Shown one piece after another: positions 10,001 to 22,129 of a stretch of 64,000 bases of DNA (within the stretch, counting starts at the first letter, position 1; every line of letters starts with the position of its first letter). This DNA is from Loripinus fragilis (taxonomy: Eukaryota; Mollusca; Bivalvia; Lucinida; Lucinidae): assembly GCA_964019695.1 (NCBI GenBank), contig OZ026524.1:29552164-29616163 (forward strand). Direction: 5' to 3'. Made by a program: the position numbers and the translations under genes. A model generated the notes under the pieces. The model was not told where the DNA came from. It did not search any database and saw nothing but the letters and a program-made list of their open reading frames with translations.

Positions 10001-10070
10001 GCCGAGTTTGTTAGGGGCCGACTTTGTTAGGGGCCGAGTTTGTCAGGGGCCGAGTTTGTTAGGGGCCGAG
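10001..10070. repeat. 16-bp minisatellite (GCCGAGTTTGTTAGGG)
   Basis: Four adjacent units of GCCGAGTTTGTTAGGG with single-base variants, plus diverged copies just upstream from about 9955. Confidence 0.85.
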
Positions 10071-10261
10071 ATGTCCCGGAATCATTGGGACAAATTTAGT
10101 TTTTGGGTAATACTTAAGTGAACATAGAAATAGATTATATGAAAAGATTCTATTCCACTAATAAAACCTTCCAATATCACCTCCACCGTAACCCCCCCCC
10201 CCCCAAAAAAAAGAAAATAAAATAAAATAAAAAAAAATGAAAGATCCGCTTATCTCGAAAT

Positions 10262-10376
10262 TACAAAAAAATAGTCTCGAAAAATGTGCAAATATGAAAC
10301 CTGTGCATTTTGCACAGGTTTCATATTTTGCATCTTTTTGCACAGGTTTTATATTTTGCAGATTTTTCGAGACTAA
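10262..10376. repeat. Nested hairpin
   Basis: The outer arms TAGTCTCGAAAAAT and ATTTTTCGAGACTA enclose an inner hairpin, AAATATGAAACCTGTGCA / TGCACAGGTTTCATATTT at about 10290-10328. One inner arm is repeated (TGCACAGGTTTTATATTTTGC). It resembles a small foldback MITE. Confidence 0.75.
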
Positions 10377-10554
10377 ATGCTTTTAGCAAAGGCCTTTTGG
10401 TGTAAAACTTTTAAAATATAAATAAATTTCAACAGGCCGAAAAGAAAATTAATAATGAAAGAAGAAAAGAAAAAAATCGATGGCTGTCTAAATGAAGAGT
10501 ATGTTGAAGATACCACTTGAATCCTCTCTGCGAGACACCAATACTTTATCTAAT

Positions 10555-10815
10555 GCTACGTTTACACTATGTCCCCGGCGGCCACGGCAGTCACGATTTC
10601 GGCCACCGTGGACGAAACGGGGTGACCGTAACACAACGTAGGGGGACGGGGTCGACAAACGTAGCTCGCCGTGGTCGCCTTGGTCGCCGGGACAGATTTT
10701 TAAACAGTCAAAAAATTTGCCACGGCAGCCACGGCGGGATTGACCTACTTAAATGTGCCGTAGTAGAACGGGGAGAACGCAACAAAACGTGACAGAACGT
10801 AACAGACCTTAACAC
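10555..10815. repeat. GC-rich CACGG/CCGG motif block
   Basis: A GC-rich island in AT-rich DNA built from repeated CCACGG, GGTCGCC and GCCACGGCAG motifs, starting with TTTACACTATGTCCCCGG. The 91-codon frame over it is compositional. A related block with ACACTATAAAAG at its edge is at 57430-57770. Confidence 0.5.
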
Positions 10816-11324
10816 AACTTAGAGCATGTCCGTATCGGTAATAATTGCCAAACCCTTAGCTGTCTCATGACAACTTGCATGTACACAACATCAACAGGCA
10901 GTATAGATCAGAGTCAGACAGCTCCAATAGGAATTATCTGTTATAATCAGATCATGACTCACTCTTGTTTTATATATAATTAGTCAAAAGCAAACTATAT
11001 AATTAGTCAAAAGAACGGTTACGATCATGAGTTTGACGAATAATTGAGTACACGGTAGACCCAGATGAGATGTCTATTAAAGTAAAGAATTATTAAATGC
11101 CAACACGGAGCCTATTTTGGATCCGTGATACCAAATTTTTTCATACCAGATCTGGATCGATATTTTTTTAAACAAAACCCTTTGTGAGAGAAGTTTCCAA
11201 GTCTTAAAATCACCAACAAAGACAAGGCTGCTCGTGTCACTCAGAAATTCTTCCTACTCTGCACTTAAAGTCATATCAAAATAATGTTAGGAAGCTCTAG
11301 ATTAACTGCTTACCACATCGTTCT

Positions 11325-11450
11325 AACTTTTGATGCTAAATACAGTTCCGTAAAAGCTTACAACGAGGAGAATTCAATTTTTAGAGAAAAAATACCTTTT
11401 CAGAATATTTCAAATCCATCATATGCATGTAAATTTTGACATTATCCCCT
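11325..11450. repeat. Dispersed repeat, inverted partner at 18478-18612
   Basis: Shares TTTGATGCTAAATACAGTTC, GAGGAGAATTCAATTTTTAG and ATGTAAATTTTGACATTATC, in inverted orientation, with 18478-18612. Identity is roughly even over about 125 bp. Confidence 0.75.
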
Positions 11451-11459
11451 CTCCTGATA

Positions 11460-12284
11460 TGAGGGGCGTTCAAAATATTGCAAGTCCATTTTTATCTCAC
11501 ACCAAGTGCTCAAACCGTGAAAAGAGCCACCATGTGTCGATAAACGTAACATTGATCAGATCTACATTAATTGCTGGTTTGAGGTTTACAGGTGGTCAGT
11601 AATTGAAAAACAGATAACCAGTACATGTACCCCCCACCCCCTTACCAATACCTGGAAATGTGCGTGTGTGTGGCGGGGGTGGTTCTGGTTACCTGTATTT
11701 ACCTTACTGGCCACTAGTAGACTGAGAACCAGCAGTAACACAGGGAATAGCGAAATTCCTCTTTATAACTTCACTGACCTAGGTACAGTATACGTTGTTC
11801 AAAAGCCTGCTGCTATATGCCTGGGAAAAGGCTGAAAATGTGCTTGAAATAATGGCCTATATAAGGTAGGTCGCGGGATATTCATAAGAGGTGTGGGATA
11901 TTTATAGGGAGGACCAAATTACTTTTACAAGGGTTTACAGGTGAGTGACTACATTTAAGAGCTTAAACAGGATGCTGCTCATCCTGGTAATCCTCAAATT
12001 AACAACAATGGCAACCCAAAACGTAACATAAAAAAAATCCTTGATTTAAATTGCTCAAAAAAGATGCATGGTTTACCACGAGACAGTTAGCCGGTTCACA
12101 AATAAGTGGTTATCACAATTTCATAACATTTTGAAGAAGCATCTGAAACTTAATGCACAATGGATACCCAGGAGCGGGGCCCGGTACTCTAATATTTTCA
12201 TATACGAAGGCTTGGCCCATTTTGCCATTTTGGGAGATTTAAAATTTGAATTTCAACATTTATTTATTTACTTTATTATTATTC

Positions 12285-12325
<41 letters not shown>

Positions 12326-13040
12326 TTGGTGGGCTGGGTCAGAAAGTTTAATCATTATTGAGAATGCAGATTTTGTGGATACTTTTTTGGGGATCATCAC
12401 AAAACTGGACTATTGTTGGGGTTCATTTTTATGCATTTACAGGTATTTTTTTAGTTCAAGGTATAGAACAGGGATATTTTTTGTGCGTTGCCTATTTTTT
12501 TGAGGTGGGGGTGGTGGGTGTCTCGGTCGGTTAATAGTCTGTTATGTGATCTCCAAAGTTTTATGTAATCAACAATGGTGGTGCATTATGGTTTGCCGAC
12601 AATTTAACAGTAGTCTTAACCTACTTATGTAATGTTTGCAAACATGTAATAAAAGCCTTTTAATGATTGGTAAAATGCGTTACTTATCGCACATGGGACT
12701 AGCAAACGTTCAGATTAGCCTGCGCTTCCTTATACAAGATTGGCTCAGCTGAAAACTACGGATATTCTAATGATAACATGACAGGGCCAAAGGTTCATTT
12801 AGGGAACGATTATTATTTATCAGCTGTGTTACCACACCCCCCCCCCTGCTGATAAATAATGACCATTCTCTTATAATGAAATAATGGCTAAGGCCAGGGT
12901 CTTTGTCCTTGCTCAGGCGTACCAGTTTGTAGTAGGAAGCGTAGGCTAATCTGAACATAGTACATTCACCAGAGTACCATTTGTATTCCCAAAATTTGTC
13001 TACATGCTTATGTGTCAATGTATAAAACGTCTCCCATGCA
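11460..13040. other. Gene-free stretch with simple repeats
   Basis: Apart from the (TTA)n tract at 12285-12325 and a C-run near 12836-12847, I see nothing. Open frames at 12068-12503 are carried by the TTA microsatellite. The 116-codon minus frame at 12767-13117 resembles no family known to me. Confidence 0.4.
12285..12325. repeat. (TTA)n microsatellite
   Basis: An uninterrupted TTA/ATT run of about 40 bp, preceded by an imperfect extension. Confidence 0.95.
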
Positions 13041-13047
13041 AATAGGA

Positions 13048-13128
13048 ACGGGACGAGTTGACCCGAGCGAGTTGACCCGAGGACGAGTTGACCTAGGGGA
13101 CGAGTTGACTCCGACAACTTGACCCACT
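13048..13128. repeat. GGACGAGTTGACC minisatellite
   Basis: Four to five variable units carrying GACGAGTTGACC or GCGAGTTGACC, about 15-19 bp apart. Confidence 0.75.
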
Positions 13129-15256
13129 TTCAGGTAGAATGAGAATATTTTGAGGGGCAGACCACGTAAAACTATTACAAATTTAATACAAACAGTGACT
13201 CAGAAAAAAATTATCTTGCATTATTTTTGAACGCCCCTTGTAATATGTATATTAATATATTTCTAAAGGTCTCACCTGAGTGCACACTATTTCAGTAACA
13301 TACATGCTGGCTAAGTAATAAAATCAGTACACAGGCATATCAATGAATTTTTAATCCTTTATATATTATGGATTCTTCCTTTTGGCGAAGTGTATCAATT
13401 AATCCATAGTACATAGGGGTGTCAGGTTATACTTAAAAAAGATTGTGTTCTTTTGTCTGAATATCTTTATTTTACCTTTACAAACAGTGTAATCTTAGAT
13501 GAAAAACGCATTATGCAGCATTTCATCTGTGTCTCTGCTGTTTGTAAAATTACCCATTTAGGTGTAAGGGATTTCCCCCGGATACATGAGGGTCTGGATG
13601 GGGGGTCCTGGTATTCACTATTCATTAAAAAAATTGCCCATTATTCACCTCATTAAAATTTTTGCTTATTCATTAAAATCAATTCCATTATTCATTAAAA
13701 TTCTGACATTTTTAAGTCTTAAAATTAAATTCTATATGCCTCATTGTTTGTTTCATAGCTTTCTTTCCTGTCTGTCTCAAGCCACTACAATGGTTCTTTA
13801 CTCATTGGACTAACCAACACTCTCGGAATGATAACATACATTGTGTGATTCATGCAGCGCACTCTTATGTCCATTTGCCTTACGGAAAATAGATGTGTTA
13901 TTTTTATGATAAATTGCAGTAAAACTGAAAATGGCATTTTGCTTTCCTTTGTTTTTGTGTGGGGTGGGGGGTTCATGGGATTCAGTATTTAGCAAGTTTG
14001 CACAAATGAGTAATTTATATATTTCCGACTAGTTAACTGGGTGGTTTTTAATGAGAGTATCATTTTGGTTTATAAAAAAATAACAATTCAAAAGTATGCA
14101 ATAGTTTGCAGTCCACTCTAAATGGTCTTCTTTGAGTTACCTGGAGAATGCATTTAAATACATTTTGGTTTTTTTTGGTGTCTCATGGGCCGTAGGCCCC
14201 TGTCCCAATGGCAAACGCCTACATTTTTTCCCAATTGGAACAAAATAATTCCCAATCAGAAGGTCATTTTTATGTGAATCAATATAGTTAACAAATTGCC
14301 TTCATTTTCAATCAAACTAAAGCATATAATTAGGAATAAGAGTGATTCAATGCAGTTTTAGGGCCCCTGTTTAAGAAAATAATATAAAAATGAATGAAGA
14401 AATTTTCCCAATTTTGGTTAAAATGCCAAAAATTTCCCAAGGGCCCCTTCACAAAAACGTTGAAAAAATCCCTGGGTCGTGTTCCCCTAGTGGGGAATGG
14501 GCAAACTAGAAATTGACAATTGGCTATTGTGTCTCATGGGTCACTCTATGTTTAAGGGCATGAGATTTAGCAGAGTAAGGGTAGGCTTTGGGTTCAGCGA
14601 GGAGCTTGATGTTGCTGTGGCAGGCTATCCACTGCATTTGGTGCAAACTATGTATTTTAGCTAAACATAAGAAAAAATAGGTTACTATGAGCTTACAAAG
14701 AAATTTAAATAACCTCAAAAGCCATCAGAAATGTACACTAAACTTGAAATAGATAGATTCAAACAATGTGAAATTAAAGGTTAAATTTTCTCTTTGGCTT
14801 TCAATCTTAAAGACATTTTTTCCATGCCCCATGTTGAGGAGAGCATATGATGTATTGTGGTGAAAATATATAAGAATGATAGAATTTGGGCTGGGTCTGG
14901 GACCGCTAGGCCCCTAGTAGCTCAAGGGTTAATGTTGGAAATTCTGTTTGTTTGTTTTGTTGCTTTATGTCCCAAGTTAACAGCTATGGTCATGGCGGGA
15001 CGGTCAGTTCACCTATCCACACTTTTACCTGGGCAGGCTTGAACAAGCGGTTAACAAGTAATTCGTGCACATACTTTCGCTTGTAAGTAGAACACAGCCT
15101 TTTCTGGGGTAAATCTAATATCCATTTTCTTTCAAAAATTTTGGATATTTGTCCAAACTATAGAATACTTGGAAAATATAGGAAAATTAGGAACAATGGG
15201 CAGCCAGTAGTTGTGCTCATCAAGATCCTGGCCTGAGCAGGCTTCTCTTAATCATT

Positions 15257-15565
15257 GTGTTAGAGCCTCCATCCAGGGAGTTACATAAAGGCTGTCCATG
15301 GGAGCTGCTATTTGCAGCAGTTGACTTGATGATCAATGCTGAGTCCATTGGTCGATGTCGATTTGCTGGTTTAGTTAGAGACTTGAAAATCAGAGATGGA
15401 GAAGAAGGGCGTACAGATGGGAAAATACAGATTATGGTTACAGGCAACATTAATCTGGATAACCACAGTCTTTTTAGATTTGATTTGTTAGCAACGCAAC
15501 CTTCTTTGGTGGTTGCTTGTGAGGAATACATAAGGAATTCAGTGACCCTATGTGGCTGCCCCTGA
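15257..15565 (+). pseudogene. Unrecognised ORF in the 3-kb TIR element, part A
   Basis: A 102-codon frame with a protein-like composition (LLFAAVDLMINAESIGRCRF; LFRFDLLATQPSLVVACEEY). It ends at TGA, after which a second frame opens at 15626. I do not recognise a family and see no catalytic motif. Its place inside an element with intact ends makes a decayed transposase or accessory protein the simplest guess, but that is inference. The opposite strand is also open (15220-15531), which weakens the call. Confidence 0.35.
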
Positions 15566-15625
15566 CCCTGAATTCAGGTTCGCTTGATGTCTGGAAAAGG
15601 ACAGTCTGTCTAAAGGAAGAACAAT

Positions 15626-15898
15626 GTGAACATAAAGATAAAGGATGAAATGCTAAAGGCTGTCAAAGAGTTATTCTATCAAAGGGATAGGCTCTCTGCT
15701 GAATGCGGCTGTAAGCTGGCTGTCGCCACACATTTGCAAATGTTCATGGGGAAAATTATGCCCAACGTCTATCAAATTCCATTAACAACTATGTGCTGGT
15801 TCTGTGGTTCTGACCGGAGGCTCGGGTATTCAACATGTGTGAGAAGCGTGATGCCTCTTTGGCGGAGTGATGGATATGTAATGTCTACATGTAGGTAA
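15626..15898 (+). pseudogene. Unrecognised ORF in the 3-kb TIR element, part B
   Basis: A 90-codon frame starting MNIKIKDEMLKAVKELF, with a C-x2-C pair (CWFCG) near residue 57 and several further cysteines. A third piece in another frame, around 15942-16148, reads RWLQHVECGRQSWIAEVRK and KTWDEVLVDDRKKLQ. The three pieces could be one protein broken by frameshifts or introns. No family was recognised. Confidence 0.35.
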
Positions 15899-17029
15899 AG
15901 GATGAAATAAGTTCAGAGAATCAAGACTCCTTTCTCTCAGATTGGCATCCAGGACTTGGATGTTATGCTCTGCACCAGTGGGATTAGGTAGATGGCTTCA
16001 ACATGTAGAGTGCGGCCGACAAAGCTGGATTGCTGAAGTGCGCAAAATAAATTGTTGTTGCATAGAAGGCCTGTCTAAAACATGGGATGAAGTGCTGGTG
16101 GACGACAGAAAGAAGCTTCAAATATATACTTCCCCAGAACCCTTCTGAGTGGGAGGGGACAACTTTGAGGAAGACTTGTCAACCAAGACCAACCCTCGGT
16201 CAAGGAAACATGCTTTAAATTTGATATGAGAATGTGATCTGGCTTTTGAATTGACATGCTCTTTTTATTATGTCCACATTACCAGCACATAAGTCTGAAC
16301 CTTTTTAAGCATGTTTATCTCAACATGAAAGTAATATATGTATCTTTAAATTAAATGCTACCTCCTTGATATATGTGGGGGGTCTGGGGGTTCTCCCCCA
16401 GAAAAAAAAGAAAACCTTGCGTGTAAGATTAGCAATCTAAACAATTTTTGGACTCAAATTTATTTATTCATTATTCTTTAAAAACTTATTATTCACTATT
16501 CATTATTTTTTCCTGCTATTCATTAAAAAAATTGAATTATTCACTATTTTTTAAGGCCTCATTATTCACTATTCATTAATTTTTTTGCTCATTATTCACT
16601 ATTCATTATGAAATAAGGCCATTATTCACTAATCATTATACCCCATCTAGACCCTCATACATGGGTTAATCCTTAATGAACTGGAAAATCCTGAATGTTT
16701 CATGTAATGAAATGTCGCATGACATGCACCATTTTACCGCACTCTCTTTGATCAAGGAGCAGATATAAGATATAATTAGGAAAAAAGTTTAGGAGCTATT
16801 TTATGTTTATCCACACGCTCGTTTTGAAAAAACAACAACAAAAAAGCAAAGGACTTATTGTAATATCGCTTCTGTCCATCTGACCATAAGTCGGCCCGTC
16901 CGTAATGCTCTTTCCTCCTAGACCACTGGACAAAATTCAAACAAATTTGGTGTGTGAGTCACTCACATAAATTTGGCGTGCAACAGCAAAATAATTTTGG
17001 GTCCCGCCCTCCTGGGCCCTGAGGAGGGG

Positions 17030-17490
17030 TCAAAAGATCAAATATCATTAAATTACAATGACAAAGTCAATTACAAATTTTTTTGTGTGCAAAACTGTGT
17101 CTGTTCTTACAAATAAAAGATATAAAACATATTGAACGGGATTTTTTTCTGATGCCTGGGTCATGCCCCAGGGGTGTTACATGGGAAGCAGGGGGTGCAC
17201 ATGGGGTCAAAATGGTAATGTGGCATATCAAATTGACAGGGATGATGAGTAAAACAGAATGCAAGTAAACTTTTCACCCTATGGTCAACCTGGTGATCTT
17301 TGGGTGAGGTCTAAAGGTCGAATATCCTTAAATTTCAATTAGAAAATAAATTTCGAAGATTTTTGTACCAAACTTTGTGTGTGTTCTCACAAATACGTTA
17401 TAAAACATATCAAACGGATTTATCATTGTGTCGCCTGGGTCATGCCCCAGGGTGGGACTTGGGGTGGTTGGTGTCAAAAACTTGAGCTGT
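17030..17490. repeat. Diverged direct repeat, two units of ~250 bp
   Basis: Two units share GGTC-AAATATC, AAATTACAAT/AAATTTCAAT, TTTTTGT..CAAA-CTGTGT, GTTCTNACAAATA, ATAAAACATAT-GAACGG and GCCTGGGTCATGCCCCAGG. The last motif is itself palindromic. The second unit starts near 17290. Confidence 0.7.
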
Positions 17491-17739
17491 TGGGATTTGC
17501 GATGGCGCCCCATCGACTGCGCGTTCTAGTTAAAATATGCATATAAGGCTAAATATGCATAGTGTTCTGGTAGTTATAATAAATCCATATCCATAGAGCC
17601 TCCAGATAAGCACTCTCTAAGGTGCTGGTAGGCCTTGTATGAGGCATGCGCGGCTCCAACAGAGAAAAGCGCCTCTGGATTTTGTAAAGGCAAAAATTAT
17701 CCACTGCTTAGTACTGGTTCAACTCAAGAAGACACATCC

Positions 17740-18340
17740 TTACACGACTGAACAAGAGGGCCCTAAGATCGCTCACCAGAATCCTGGCACATAGGGTGAT
17801 GTTTTGGCCAATGACTAAAGAGATATAATTTAAAAATATTTCTCTTTTTTTGACCCCGTCATCAAACCTGAATGGTCTGAGCAATTCTGGTAGAGGACAC
17901 CAATAGGAACTTTTATGTGAAATTATTTTGAGTTTAGGTCACTGGTGCAGGAGATGTCGCCTTATATTATTTCTTATCTCGAGCTCTTTTCATCGTTTTT
18001 CTTCGGCGGAGAATACCATTTTTGCAATTTTAGTAGAGGGCAACATTAGGAACATTCATGTGAAATTATGTTGAATTTGGACCAGTGGTTCAAGAGATGA
18101 TGTTAAGAGCATTTCATATTTAGAGCTCTGACAGCCCTCTTGTTCCTGAAGCAGAGCGGAATCATTTGTGCAATTTCGAAAGAGGGCATTATAGGGAATA
18201 CTCCTGAGAAATACTTTTAATTTTGACCGGTGGTTCAGGAGGAGTTTTAAAGCAAAAGTTTTATGGAAAGACTGACGCTCATCAGGCAAAGACACGTTGC
18301 AATAACTTACCTTGAGCCTTTGGCTCACGTGAGCTAAATT
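17740..18340. repeat. Diverged tandem repeat, ~145-bp period
   Basis: Three units near 17880, 18022 and 18175 share AATT-TAGAGG-CA, GGAACNTTNATGTGAAATTA, TTGANTTTGGACC-GTGGTTCA and GAGATG. Edges carry GATCGCTCACC (17770) and GGCTCACGTGAGCTAA (18320), which read as inverted GCTCAC-type ends. Confidence 0.65.
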
Positions 18341-18477
18341 GTTAAATGGGACGTAAAGAATCAAAACAACATTTTAAGCCATTCAACTGAACTGTACATT
18401 CGCAAGTGGTACTGAAAAGTCTGAAATCATGTGCACTCAAGTGCGAAGCTTTAGTTTGTATTTTTATCGTATCATGA

Positions 18478-18612
18478 AAGGGGATAATGTCAAAATATAC
18501 ATGCAGATGATGGATTTGGAATATTCTGAAAAGGTATTTTTTTTCTCTAAAAAATTGAATTCTCCTCGTTGTAAGCTTTAACGGAACTGTATTTAGCATC
18601 AATAGTAAGAAA
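18478..18612. repeat. Dispersed repeat, inverted partner of 11325-11450
   Basis: Inverted copy of the 11325 repeat (GATAATGTCAAAAT, GAATTCTCCTCGTTGTAAGC, GAACTGTATTTAGCATCAA). Confidence 0.75.
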
Positions 18613-19310
18613 TCACTTGAAACTAATCAGCCCTATGGAGGACGAATCGAAAGAGACAGCTAGTTTGTCTTGAATATGATGGGCAATAAGTTGTAAAATG
18701 GCCAAAGTGTGCTGAGGAACATTAAAATTCTAAAAGACGTGTAACGGTTTTTTATTACTAATGGCCCACTTTTACAGTAAAAAATCGATTGTAAAGAAAT
18801 CCCTCCAAAATGTTACCAAATGATACCTAAGAGTCTCTAGTTTAATGTCCACAATTTATTTTCTTCATTAAAATGTATTTTTATGATAAATTTTGGGGTT
18901 AAATGCATGCCCTATCAACCACACTTAACACTAAGTATATGGTAAAATCAAACACCCTCGTGTACTTCGTGACTCTACCATACATGTCCACATGCGGAAC
19001 CGGATAAAACTATTTCTCCTTTTATTGTGCATAAAATATTACACCATAAAATGGTAACTCTGAGTCGGTTCCGCATGCGGCAAATAACGTAAAGAGACTT
19101 TTTCCTTTATCCTGAAATGTAATATTCAATTTATACTTATCAAAGCACTGAGAGTACTAAAATCACCGGAGAGACGTAAGATTCCCATCCAAAAATGGAA
19201 TACAATGTACATATTAGCAAGCTCGTATCAGTATTATTGCTTACAAACAGTCTTTTGATATATGGCGTTTGAAAAGCAAATACAACAACATTTCAGTAAA
19301 TGCGATTCTT

Positions 19311-19314
<4 letters not shown>

Positions 19315-19348
<34 letters not shown>
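19315..19348. repeat. (GA)17 microsatellite
   Basis: Uninterrupted dinucleotide run. The minus-strand frame over it (SLSLSLSLS) is not a gene. Confidence 0.97.
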
Positions 19349-19352
<4 letters not shown>

Positions 19353-21214
19353 GCAAGGAGATAGTTTGATGTGCCTTCTTCTTTAACTGATACATAGTTT
19401 TCTGGAGACAATCTGCTTTTAAAAAGACAGCTCACCGCCACTTTTGTTTTGGCATGGCCCATTGCCTTGAATTAAGATTGTCAAAAATGGCAAATTATGT
19501 GATCATTCTTTAGAGCATGAGGAAAAAATAATCAATTATTGGTAGTCTCAAATTACAGGGCAGACACTGTTTAATATAGCCATACTAGAGTAGTTAGGAA
19601 TGGAAAGTATATAACATTAGATAGAGTTGTCCCCTAAGGTCTTCCCAATTAATTATCTGTGTCAGTTTGGTCAAAATCTGGTCATTGGTTAGGAACATAG
19701 AGTACAGACAAGCCTTTTTTCTATATATGTCCCTGGTAACCTTGTAAATAAGGTTGAGGTCACCAAAATCTTATAATTCGTTTTGGCTGCCCCAGATTAG
19801 TATCTGTGCAAGTTTCAATGAAATTCATCCAGCGGTTCATTAGGTAGAGCAAAAAGCTACCTCACAGCACAGATATCGGAATCATTGGATATGATTCCAA
19901 AATTTTGATAGAACTGTGTCAGTTTAATGGTAATATTATTAAAGTGGGGTTAGCTGAACCAAAAAGAGCTGGTGTGATGTAAACAAATGCACACTCTCAA
20001 CATATATTGTAACTGACCCTCAAAGCTAACACTTATCTATATTTTTTGAAGTTCGTAACTTCTCATGTACATATAATATGATGTATATAGGTGGCGCAGA
20101 TATTGTCACAAATAAACCAATGTAATTCTTCGATTTAGTTTTGTTCTTTTCAATTCATTGTTATTTATGCAAGAAAGCATGTATAAAAACAGCCAATGGC
20201 CTGAATGCGAACGCCACAAGCATTTTATTCATAATGAGTGTAATGCGCTTTTCATGCTTACATATGCACAATATCTGTGCTAAACTGTTTGTTTACTCAA
20301 TGAATATCGCTCTCGTAAAGTGTTTGCTAAAATAATGCAGTATATATACAACAACCACTTATCTGCAGATGGTAAATAGTCACTTGTACCAACAAACACA
20401 TACATTTAATATTCAAGGATCGAAAAACTCTATTTTTGATGTTCATTCACCTTTATCAAAACACAATGTAGATTGTTCAAACGGGTCCGAAATCTCTGCT
20501 TTGACGGAGTTGTCACCCTTGAAATAGATGTCTGCACCTCAAATGCTTGAAACATGACTAAGTGTTCTAATGCTCTACTTCATTGCTCTACGTTACAGTG
20601 AACCATATTTCAGTCATGACGTTTCCTCGGAAGATACGTCACAGACACAAAAGTGTGACATACAGACGGACTGACAGATGAACAGACAGATATGCAACAC
20701 TCACATGTATCTATTTAATAATTGTGGCTGTGAGCAAAAAAAAAGTGTTCAAGCTTCCATTATCATTTCTGTAGCTTTATAACTTTATATTCATGTTTCA
20801 TACCAATCCAGCAAAAAAAAAGGTTGCGCGTGTAATGCCGTGTTTAACATGTTACATGCACGCTTGTGTACATGTCGTACTGATTATATTGATCAAACCG
20901 GAATAGGCTTGTTTGAGCTATTGATTAACTGGAAAAGGCGATAAAAACTAAATGTTCAATATACATTACACCTAAAAACAACATATCATCAAGGTAATCG
21001 TAAACACAGTAAATGGCCAAGTTTTAGCATAATTTCTAATTAATGATGGTAGAGTTATCTCAAATTACGACATAGACATAACGAGTATAAACACAAGCAT
21101 GTTTGGTATTATGTTTGAGGTCAGTTTGCTTGTTGCTTCTTTAAAAATATCAATATTCATGAACAAACCTCTGTTTATACACATTAGTAAGAAACTTAAT
21201 TCATGTGACTGCAT
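19349..21214. other. AT-rich stretch, diverged tandem text only
   Basis: Between about 19620 and 19860 two diverged units contain CCCC-TAAG/AGAT, TATCTGTG-CAGTTT and GGTCAAAATC or CAATGAAATTCATCC, a tandem style also seen elsewhere in the window. No gene is visible up to 21214. Confidence 0.4.
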
Positions 21215-21919
21215 ATGTCATCGTTAATGCAAAAACATGGCCATGTGAAAGGGCAAAGATCAAACCACCATATATTTAAATTTCAGCCAAATCCATCGAG
21301 GGCCAAAAAGGCCAAAACCGTTACACGTCCTTTCTGGTTGGACCAACCATATGATAAACAAATTTCATTTCGCTACGTTTATGAACACCTGTTTGTATAT
21401 TTTCAGTTTAATTTCATATACATGATGGAAATAGAAAATATCCTCCTATCAGAAACAGATCTTACAGACGTGGACAAGATTTTGAAGATACCGTTAGATG
21501 ATGTTGTTATGTTTATCCGCTCAGATGATATAAGGAAATATTTGTTCCCATATAAACGAAAACTGTTGGATATGGTGCCTTATAAATTAATGGAGTCAAA
21601 CATCGTCCGGATGAACGAATTGAGCTCTGCACGAACAAATGCTTTCTCAGACATTGCTGTTGATAAAACAGGTATAAGATGTGTCGTATCTTTTGGAACT
21701 TTATTCAAAACTCCAAAAGTATCATACGTATATGGTGTGGACAAGTATGGAACAGACGAAGAAAGCATAAGAAAGCACATTTTTAGACATGCATCAGTTT
21801 TGAAGAGACTTGGTACTGGAAGCGCTTGTATGATGTTCTTTATCCAAGAGAACATTGAGAAATTTGGGAAGGTTGCAAATGATATATGTAATAGACTATC
21901 GATGAAGCATGTGATTTAA
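21215..21919 (+). CDS. Hypothetical protein, single open frame, 234 residues
   Basis: This is the longest open frame not explained by repeats. It starts at ATG 21215 and stops at 21919. A second possible start is the MM pair at 21422 (165 residues). A TATTTTCAG acceptor-like site 14 bp before that pair could mean the upstream 69 residues are intronic. The C-terminal 165 residues read as a compact alpha/beta protein (IPLDDVVMFIRSDDIRKY, then CVVSFGTLF, YVYGVDKYGTDEESIRKHIF, GTGSACMMFFIQENIEKFG). I do not recognise the family, and there is no signal peptide, membrane segment or transposase motif. No TIR, poly(A) tail or long terminal repeat borders it. It is probably a real host gene or exon. 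Confidence 0.5.
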   Translation: MSSLMQKHGHVKGQRSNHHIFKFQPNPSRAKKAKTVTRPFWLDQPYDKQISFRYVYEHLFVYFQFNFIYMMEIENILLSETDLTDVDKILKIPLDDVVMFIRSDDIRKYLFPYKRKLLDMVPYKLMESNIVRMNELSSARTNAFSDIAVDKTGIRCVVSFGTLFKTPKVSYVYGVDKYGTDEESIRKHIFRHASVLKRLGTGSACMMFFIQENIEKFGKVANDICNRLSMKHVI

Positions 21920-22129
21920 ACTGATAGGGTGTATCCTTATTGGAATTTTCAAAATATCTTTTTGTATGAAAAAGAATTCGGAAACCTCAACAAATAACTA
22001 CAAAATATTTAGAGTGTACAGTAAAACCTGTGCAAAAAAGACTTAACAAACTTGTCTTAATGCCAACTGGCAACTTAATGAAGGTACTGTGCATGACAAG
22101 CTTCATGCTATTGGTAATAATCAGTTGAT

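Larger units (their letters stand above)
13588..16656. mobile_element. 3.07-kb TIR DNA transposon with 6-bp target duplication, superfamily not assigned
   Basis: The termini GAGGGTCTGGATGGGG (13588) and its inverted copy CCCCATCTAGACCCTC (ending 16656) form 16-bp TIRs with one mismatch. ATACAT flanks both sides (13582-13587 and 16657-16662), a perfect 6-bp target duplication. Subterminal zones, especially 16450-16640, are packed with ATTCACTATTCATTA-type repeats, as in elements whose transposase binds subterminal sites. The interior includes two plus-strand open frames (15257-15565, 15626-15898) without a recognised domain. A solo end of the same family lies at 9361. I cannot assign a superfamily from TIR and duplication length alone. 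Confidence 0.75.

Noticed and set aside
12068..12503. Frames across the (TTA)n tract
   Set aside because: Poly-Ile/Leu readings of a microsatellite.
15220..15531. 103-codon minus frame opposite the 15257 ORF
   Set aside because: Shadow of the plus frame with Ser/Pro/Arg-rich antisense composition; no motif.
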